From the NCBI GenBank assembly GCA_037126765.1, contig JBBCBC010000031.1, positions 8,813,638-8,877,637 on the forward strand: a stretch of DNA of 64,000 nucleotides, in the 5' to 3' direction. Source of the stretch: Stenogyne calaminthoides (taxonomy: Eukaryota > Streptophyta > Magnoliopsida > Lamiales > Lamiaceae). Below the pieces are notes generated by a model that did no database searches, was not told the origin of the DNA, and worked only from the letters and a program-made list of their open reading frames with translations. The position numbers and the translations under genes are program-made. Of this stretch, positions 57,250-64,000 are shown piece after piece (within the stretch, counting starts at the first letter, position 1; each line of letters opens with the position of its first letter).

Positions 57250-58900
57250 TTTATCATACCAAATCTTGCAAGTGGAATTAGTTTCCGATATGGATAATAA
57301 TGTTGAACCGTTTCCTCGACCAAGGATAAAAGATGTTAATTAATGAAAAGCTATTTCAGTGGCTTGAATTAATTAATGGGCTAGATAATCTTAAACACGG
57401 GAAATAATGACCGGGAGCCATATTGACTGTAATATGGGTTAAGATGGATAGTGCAATATTAATTATGTAGTGGGATTAATTAATATTTATGGGCTTGAAT
57501 TATATTGTGGCTCAATATTAGATATTCAAGGTCCATTAGAAGTTCCAATCTTAATTCTCCTAAAGGCCCCCCGAGTAGCCCAACAAATAGTCCAATAACT
57601 GAAAAAGGTGATTAAAATAAAATAAATATTGTTGCTTATTTTTCCTCTAAATTTTCAAAAATTATGAATAAGTTGGGAGAAAGATTTTCTTTGAATTTTG
57701 TTATGGAATGAAGATATTTATTCTTGGAATACAAGATTATCTCATTAAAATTCAAGAAATCTCCCACTTGGTTATTTCATAAGAGAATTTCGAAATTTTG
57801 AAATATAGTGGGCAAGAAAGATTTTCTTGATTTTCTTGAAAAGATATTATGGAAGATATGTATTTCTTGAAATACAAGAATATCTCATAAATTCAAGAAG
57901 ATCCAAATCTTGGATTCTTGCATCATTAATTTTCGAAAAATCCATAATTAGAAGAGGTGAGATTTTTGTGGAATATTTTAATTATGGGAAAAAGAATATA
58001 GGAGATATATTCAAGATTTCTTGGTGATCAAGAAAAGTCTTTTCCCACATTGGTTTTCTCTTTGAAAAATCGACCACCTCTCTCCTATAAATAGGGATGA
58101 TTCTTTCATTCCCAAGTACAATTCCATGTCTTTGGAAAAATTAGCAAATCCACATGTTGGTGCAACAAAGTTTATTTTTTTTCCTTTTGTTAATTTTTCG
58201 ACAAGTGTCCTTCCACCGGATAGTTGAGCAAGGGCTAAGGGAATACTTGGGAAGTCCTTTTGGTTAGTCCGTCCAACCGAATTCACTGCCATCCCGAGAG
58301 GTACGTTCACGTAAACCCGTATATTCCGCATGCGTAGGTTTTACGTGGCTTATTATATGCATGATATGTTGTTGCAATTATTATTTGAATTAATATAGGA
58401 TTAATTCATGCTAGTAATAATTAAAGAATTAAATTTATATTTAAATATTCACCCCGAATAGATCTGTGCAACTCATTCCCCAACAATGTGCACACGTCGC
58501 ACTTTGTTTAGAAAAATACTGCACAATTTAATAAATTTATGAACATGTTCAGTATTTGAGAAGTGTTGTTCAGTTTTTTTTTTGCATATGTTCAGTATTT
58601 ATGTGCACACGTTCAATATTTTTTTGGCTCGAAAATAGAAAATAACAAAAAAAGTGTCTTCATTGGACCTGGAAGTAAAAAGAAGTAATTAATTGAGCCT
58701 AAAAATAATAAGATGAATTAATAGAGAGAAATAGGGACAAATGTGTGATTGAATGTCTTCTCTTTCATGTAGCTTTTTCAATTGGTAAGTGAGGGTAAAA
58801 AAGATAGTTTGTAGTTATTAGTAAGTGAATAAAGTGTTTTGTAGTTATTAGATATAGTAGTAAGGAAATTGTAGTGGGTAGTAATTGACCCTATAGTAAA

Positions 58901-58966
58901 TTAGATTTGTCTTATATATGAAATAGTCTTCTATAACTCTTAAAGAACTCCCTTAAGTTGATTAAT

Positions 58967-59038
<72 letters not shown>

Positions 59039-59764
59039 CTTATATGCTTAATGAAATATTTTTTGCACCACATTCATGTTAAACTATGGGAGAAATATTT
59101 TTAATACTGTTATATATTGTTTAAATCATAATTTATTTAATTTACTGGCTAATATGATCTGTTTAGTATATATAGTTATGTAATTGTTAAAATAATAGAT
59201 ATTATGTATACTTCAATATAATATTTTAATGAAATATCATAAGGTGGTCACATCACAAAAAGATATTCATTTTAAATTATTTATGATCAATTTATATTAT
59301 ATTATGTATACATTATTAACGTTATTAAATGCTGAATAATATATATATATTGTGATAGGTGTTATTATAATAGATTTATACAATTAAGATTATTAATCAA
59401 TCTATTAAAGTATAAGATAAAAAATAACACCCATTAAAATAAATCGTAATTAATGTTATTCAAATATAAAATTTATAGATGATTAACACAAATATAAAAT
59501 TTATATAGGCATAAGATTTATAAATTTTTAAAATTTTGTTGAACGTCAAAAATGATTAATGATTCAATTAAATTAAATATTATATAACTTTATAATTTAG
59601 TTAAGAAATTTAACTGATAATAAATCAGTGGATCATAAAAAAATGTTGTAGATCAAGTTAATATTCTCATTACACAAGTTTCAATTATATGTATTTTAGT
59701 TTAAAATATATTTATATTACATTTTAAAAATGACATATATTTATAGAAAAATAAAGTTTTAATT
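58901..59764. repeat. AC/AT microsatellite and AT-rich DNA, no gene
   Basis: (AC)11 at 58967-58988 runs into (AT)23 at 58989-59034. The following ~730 bp are AT-rich and unrecognised. Confidence 0.85.
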
Positions 59765-59766
59765 TA

Positions 59767-60002
59767 CTCCCTCCGTCCCAATATTTTGAGTAGGGTTTTG
59801 AGGGGTAATTTTTTAAATTTTTATGAGTAAAAAGATGAGTTGAATTGTGTGTATGTATGGGATCAAAAGTAATGATATTTTGTGTAAATTTGTGAATATT
59901 GTGAGGGTGTAGTTTATAAAATGTTTCCTTTTTTCGGGTGTGAATATAATGTTGGGACGTACCGAAAATGAAAGTATGAACAAAATAATGGGACGGAGGT
60001 AG
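59767..60002. mobile_element. Stowaway-like MITE, 236 bp
   Basis: CTCCCTCCGTCCCAATATTT ... AATAATGGGACGGAGGTAG with TA at 59765-59766 and 60003-60004. Confidence 0.85.
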
Positions 60003-60149
60003 TAAAAAATACATTTTTATTTAAATAGTAAATTTTATTTTATTTTACCAATAACATGTCATATTCTATTATTCCTAATATAATTAGATTAAATAATATC
60101 CATTTAATCTTGAATTTATGTAGATTTAAGGATGATCTATGAAGAATCA

Positions 60150-63100
60150 AGAATGGTTGTCTTATAGAGATTAATAATATGTTGCGGACTCTTTGCAAGT
60201 CTCTGCAAGACTTTGAGGGTATGTCAATCCTGATCCTAATATTTCATCTTGGAATAAATTTGTAATGATGGAATTTGCGTACAACATATTAGAATTGAAG
60301 ATTGAGTATGAGTATTTGATAAGTAGACTTAGTGATGAACAACACAATATTTATGAGCCAATACAAAAGTTCATTTATTCTGGTAGAGGTGGAGTATTTT
60401 TTGTGTATGAATATAGTGAAATTGGAAAAACATTTATATGGAAGATGTTGTCTATAGGTTCGAGGTTTAATGGTAAGATTTTCATTATTGTAGCATCCAA
60501 TGGTATATCTTGACTTCTCTGCTCATTCTAGATTTGTCATTCCAATTAATGATACTGAAGATTCTACTTGCAAGTTTTAATCAGGATAATCGTCTTGTCG
60601 AGCTTTTGATTGAGATATATCTCAATATATAGGATGAAGCTCCGATGGTAAATAGATATTGTATTGAAGCATATGATACAACTTTGAAGGATACTACACA
60701 ATTGGTTGATCTGTTATCTTCTGGATTGTCTTTTGGTGATAAGAATGTGTGTTTGGGGGCGATTTCTGACATATATTGTCGGTTATTAAAAAAGGAACGA
60801 GGCATGATATGTTCAAGCTTCAATAAGTTCATTTCTTTTGTGGAATGATTGTACCCTACTGAAACTTACAAGGAACATGTGGTTGTAGAATTCAAAATCA
60901 GATGATGGTTTAAACATATTGAAAGTTTTTTTTCCGATTGGATAATATCTACCAGAGATGAAAGTATATGATCAAAAACTGAGTAATGATTATGATGTAC
61001 AAATTCCGGATGATACTTTTTGACAGGTGGTGATGATCTGATCGGTCTTATTGTTGATAGTGTTTATCCTGATTTTAAGAACATGATGAACGATCACGAT
61101 TATTTGTAGAGTAGAGCAATTTTGCTCCTACTTTGAATGATGAACGATCATGATTCGTTTGAATGAAAATGAATCACGTAATTATTTGAGCTCTCATAGT
61201 CCTTATTGTGTTAGTTTAAATATTGATCATCTTTCTAATATGCGTACTCCTGAATTCTTGAATAGTCTAAAGTGTTGGGAGTTCTTATTGATAAACTGAT
61301 CTCAAAATTAGAACATCGATAATGTTATTAAGAAATATTGACCATTCAAGGGGTTTGTGCAATGAAACCAAGTTTGGTCTTTAATATTATCTTTTTTAAT
61401 TTTTTTTCTCATATTTTAAAAATTGAATATGTATTAATTGATTAAATTTGTAATGAAATGTTATTTTTCAATATGTAGGTTGGTTATTACGAAGATAAGT
61501 GACAATATTCTTGAAGCTAAGGTTCTATCGGGAAGTAATGCAGGATAGTTAGCTTTGATACCTAGGCTTAAGTTGACTCCTTCTGGTCATAGGTTGTCGT
61601 TTAAATTTCAATGAAGACAATTTTTATTGATTGTTTCTTATGTTATGTCTATAAATAAAAGTCAATGATAATTATTTTCTAATGTAGGAGAATTTTTGCA
61701 GAAGTCCATTTTTAGTGATGGGCAACTGTATGTAGTTGTTTCTTGGATAACAAACCTCTAGATTTTGAAGATCCTATTGTGTGATAATGATAATTATAAT
61801 TGTACTTGTTGGTCCCGGTGTAAACGAGTCTTACACGTGTATGGGGGGGAATACACGTGTTCAGTGTTTTTAAAACTTTTTCTTACTGAGGTCAGCTTGG
61901 GTCAGATAATCCTGAAGATTAGGTCCTGAGAAGCACATATCGCTCTGAGTCAAAGTCTACTGAGATAGTGATCCTGAGCTGCTTTCAGATACCTCAGATA
62001 ATCCCAACTAAGTCCTGAGTGTCAGAGATCCTGAGTTGCTTGGATCAGATAACTAACTTACTGAACCCTCAGAAGAGTAAGTTCAGTTTGGTAACTATCT
62101 CGTTCTATTTACTACTCGGATGTCTTGAATGGTTGGCCCTTAGTTTATACTCGTTTTAAGCTTTGCTGAAAATCCTCCCTTTTATGGAATAGTGATTAGG
62201 CTGTGATTCAATTACATGCAACTTCAGTGGATTGATTCCAACTGAATATCAGTGAAAAATATGCTTTCAAATTCAGGTCAATGCAACATTAAGCACAGAT
62301 AAAGAAATCAATAAACAACACAAATTATAGTGGTTCGGAGACTCAAGCTCCTCGTCCACTCTCTCGATCCTCGGAGAAATTCACTAATCACTTCGAGCTT
62401 TACGACTACCTCGCGTAGTTTACTTTACTCAACTTCGCCCTGAGCTTTCTGACTACTCCACGTAGTTTACTTACTCAACCCGACCTTGAGCTTTCTGACT
62501 ACCTCCGTAGTTTACTTACTCAAACACAAACAAGCTTTCAGACTACCCCTGTAGCTTACTAACTTCTCCTCTAGAGCTTTCTGACTACTCCGCGTAGTTT
62601 ACTAACTCTTTACAACTCTTCTCACCAACAAACACACTCCAACTACCTTCTCAAGGGTTTGGGGTTTCTCGGTTGGTTTCCAACTAGGATGAGATATCCT
62701 TTACAATGAAGTACAATGCAAAGGGTTAGGATATCTCGACTAAGCTTTGGATAAATCTTATCAAGCTAGACTTAGTTTAGTGAGCTCTCTTCAATATAGA
62801 AGCACTTGGGAAATCCTAAATTTTTCGAGTGCTTTAACTTTTGCGATAATAAGTTTGAGCTCTTGAGTTGCGTATAAATTTTCCGTAACCTTACAATGTA
62901 GAGGGTCACCAGTATTTATAGGCATACACCAAGGTCACTCTTGAAAACTATCCATTGGAGAGATAACTTCGTAAGTTTCCTCTTATGGTGTGTGAGGAAC
63001 GGATATATTTAGGGTTTTGAAACTCCCTAACACGTTTTAGGCAATAGCCTTTCATGTAGTCGGTCTTCACTTTTTACAGTCTGGAACTTTTGTACTTCTG

Positions 63101-64000
63101 ACATCTTTTACAGCGACTGTCCTTTGTCGATTAATCGATATGGTGCAGATGTTGTCTTCCTCTTTTTGACTTTTGTCTCAAGTTAAAGGTAGACACCTTC
63201 AACGGCTCTTTTGGTTACAAACTCTGAGTTTGATATAACCTTAACAACACTTCTGACTTAGTTCATTTTGTCTGCATTTGAATGTCTTGGCAAATATCTA
63301 TTCTTCTAAGGAATCACGATCTTCTCAGTATTGCATCCTTCAGATAGATATATTCAGTGGCTCGGAACATTCGAGTTTATCTTTGAGCATTGATGCATTC
63401 TTGAGTCTTGATAATTCTTTGTGCCTTGATATTCTTGATCTCCGTCTTGATCTTTATCTTGCGTCTTGAGTCTTCTGTCTTGAGAGTCTTGAGGTCTTCT
63501 CGAGTCTTCGTCTTGTCGTCTTGAGTCTTGAGTCTTGAGTCTTCGGCGTCTTGAGTCTTGAGTCTTCTGAGATATCTTGGCCCGATGTCTTGAGTCTTCA
63601 TCTTTGAGTCTTCTGTTCCTCGATTCATCATTTGAGTCTTTAGTATCTCAATTTCATACTGAGTCTTCAGATTCTCAGTTTCTCACTGAGTCTTCAAAAA
63701 CTTCAGTTTCATACTGAAACTTCAGTTTCTTCAGAAACATATTGAGTTCTTCAGAGTCTTCAGAACCTATCCTGAGCTATATCTGCTGACTATACATTTT
63801 GCAGATAACATCCTGAATACTCTAAAACTGAATCCTGACTCAACTATCAAGATCATTCTGAACATGTCATACTCAGGGGTTTTTGGGATCTAATCAAAAT
63901 CATATATCTTTATTAAATTCATCTCCCAACAGTACTATCACGAAAAATATAGTTTTTTACAAAGTTTTTAGGATTATATAATTCTGTAATAATAAATATT
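60150..64000 (+). pseudogene. Helitron-type PIF1-like helicase pseudogene, C-terminal half, split by a solo LTR
   Basis: Helitrons are rolling-circle DNA transposons whose Rep-Helicase ends in a PIF1-like SF1 helicase. Recognisable pieces in order: LRTLCKSLQDFEGM (60180s), SDEQHNIYEPIQKFIYSGRG, GVFFVYEYSEIGKTFIWKML (Walker A region; the family has GGTGKTF, so one Gly is lost), IIVASNGIS, HSRFVIPI, DEAPMVNRYCIEA (Walker B), then WNDCTLLKLTRNM-like and GQLYVVVSW-like motifs near 60850 and 61725. The Rep domain is not in the window. There are many stops and frame changes. The solo LTR at 61807-63931 interrupts the last helicase segment, which resumes at 63937 and runs off the window. Non-functional. 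Confidence 0.85.
61807..63931 (+). mobile_element. solo LTR, 2125 bp, target duplication GTACT
   Basis: Same family and orientation as 48610-50547 (first ~160 bp nearly identical). Starts TGTTGGTCCCGGTG, ends ATCTCCCAACA. Perfect GTACT at 61802-61806 and 63932-63936. Inside: ~45-bp tandem units of GACTACTCC..GTAGTTTACT (about 62385-62610) and a long (GAGTCTT)n-like tract (about 63395-63720). Inserted in the Helitron helicase pseudogene. Confidence 0.93.

Larger units (their letters stand above)
53154..58485 (+). mobile_element. solo LTR (net ~1.85 kb, target duplication ATGTG), split by a second insertion
   Basis: Starts TGTTGGGATTATACTG, ends CATTCCCCAACA. Perfect ATGTG at 53149-53153 and 58486-58490. 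Its own sequence is 53154-53773 and 57255-58485. A TATA box TATAAATA at 58086-58093, preceded by CCTCTCTCC, would be its promoter. No internal retrotransposon domain. Unrelated in sequence to the solo LTRs at 48610 and 61807 apart from the terminal bases. Confidence 0.9.
52642..58891. mobile_element. Mutator-type nonautonomous element (net ~913 bp) hosting a two-level LTR nest
   Basis: Left GGAAAAATTACTATCAACTA, right (reverse complement) GGGTCAATTACTACCCACTA; the match extends over more than 60 bp (AACTACAAA.., CAATTG..). Perfect 9-bp target repeats TATAGTAAA at 52633-52641 and 58892-58900. Its own sequence is 52642-53153 plus 58491-58891 and codes for nothing recognisable. It contains two copies of a ~120-bp unit (TTTGTTTAGAAAAATACTGC..GAACATGTTCAGTATTTG), one on each side of the inserted LTR. 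Confidence 0.9.

Noticed and set aside
58011..58331. 106-codon minus-strand frame in the outer solo LTR
   Set aside because: Lies opposite the LTR promoter and R region; the residues look protein-like by chance and no family is recognised.
48610..63931. The two similar LTRs as the ends of one 15-kb retrotransposon
   Set aside because: Each has its own perfect and different target duplication (CTATA, GTACT), and no gag-pol lies between. They are separate solo LTRs.
52633..64000. A novel defence or regulatory gene system in the gene-free right half
   Set aside because: All recognisable coding pieces there belong to a Helitron helicase; the remainder is LTRs, MITEs and AT-rich DNA.

Overview
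This is a plant nuclear window, most likely from a dicot. It is AT-rich and repeat-dominated. The evidence is a set of spliced plant genes (PLATZ zinc protein, ribosomal protein L7a, a plant TMEM220-like membrane protein), intron-poor plant genes (an E-type PPR protein, a PADRE/DUF4228 protein), a nuclear tRNA-Ile(AAU), and plant-type transposons in nearly every intergenic space. I cannot name the species.

Layout. 1-0.5 kb: end of an LTR. 1.1-1.3 kb: LINE RNase H relic. 1.37-3.32 kb (-): PLATZ gene, three exons. 5.9-7.8 kb (-): RPL7A (eL8), six exons, with a reading-frame break in exon 3. 9.43-9.50 kb: tRNA-Ile. 9.62-11.59 kb (+): PPR gene with a one-base frameshift. 13.4-15.9 kb: several MITEs, two of them abutting with overlapping target duplications. 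17.54-17.99 kb (+): PADRE gene. 18-20.5 kb: MITE cluster. 20.85-25.64 kb: complete but decayed Copia element with 173-bp LTRs. 26.5-30.4 kb: about 1.9 kb tandem duplication carrying a 22-bp minisatellite, a Stowaway-like MITE and the C-terminal end of a Harbinger-type transposase. 33.5-35.3 kb: a Mutator-like MITE and a 1-kb hAT-like element. 36.5-37.6 kb (-): TMEM220-like gene with a MITE in intron 2. 38.1-42.2 kb: PLATZ exon relic, poly(A) retroposon, hAT-like MITE, hairpin MITE and two SINEs. 42.2-52.6 kb: no gene seen; AT-rich duplicated noncoding modules with a solo LTR. 52.64-58.89 kb: a three-level nest (Mutator-like element > solo LTR > LTR element with only 138 bp between its LTRs). 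60.15-64.0 kb: Helitron helicase pseudogene cut by a second solo LTR.

The host genes are unrelated housekeeping or regulatory genes and do not form a pathway. The main content is transposon archaeology: about 15 insertions could be bounded to the base by their target-site duplications. One cross-cutting signal stands out. Related LTR copies differ mainly where one copy has CAG or CTG and the other has CG-type triplets. Together with single-base frame breaks in otherwise conserved genes, this raises the possibility of base-calling or consensus error at CHG-methylated cytosines. I found no CRISPR array, rRNA, organellar insert or convincing new molecular system.
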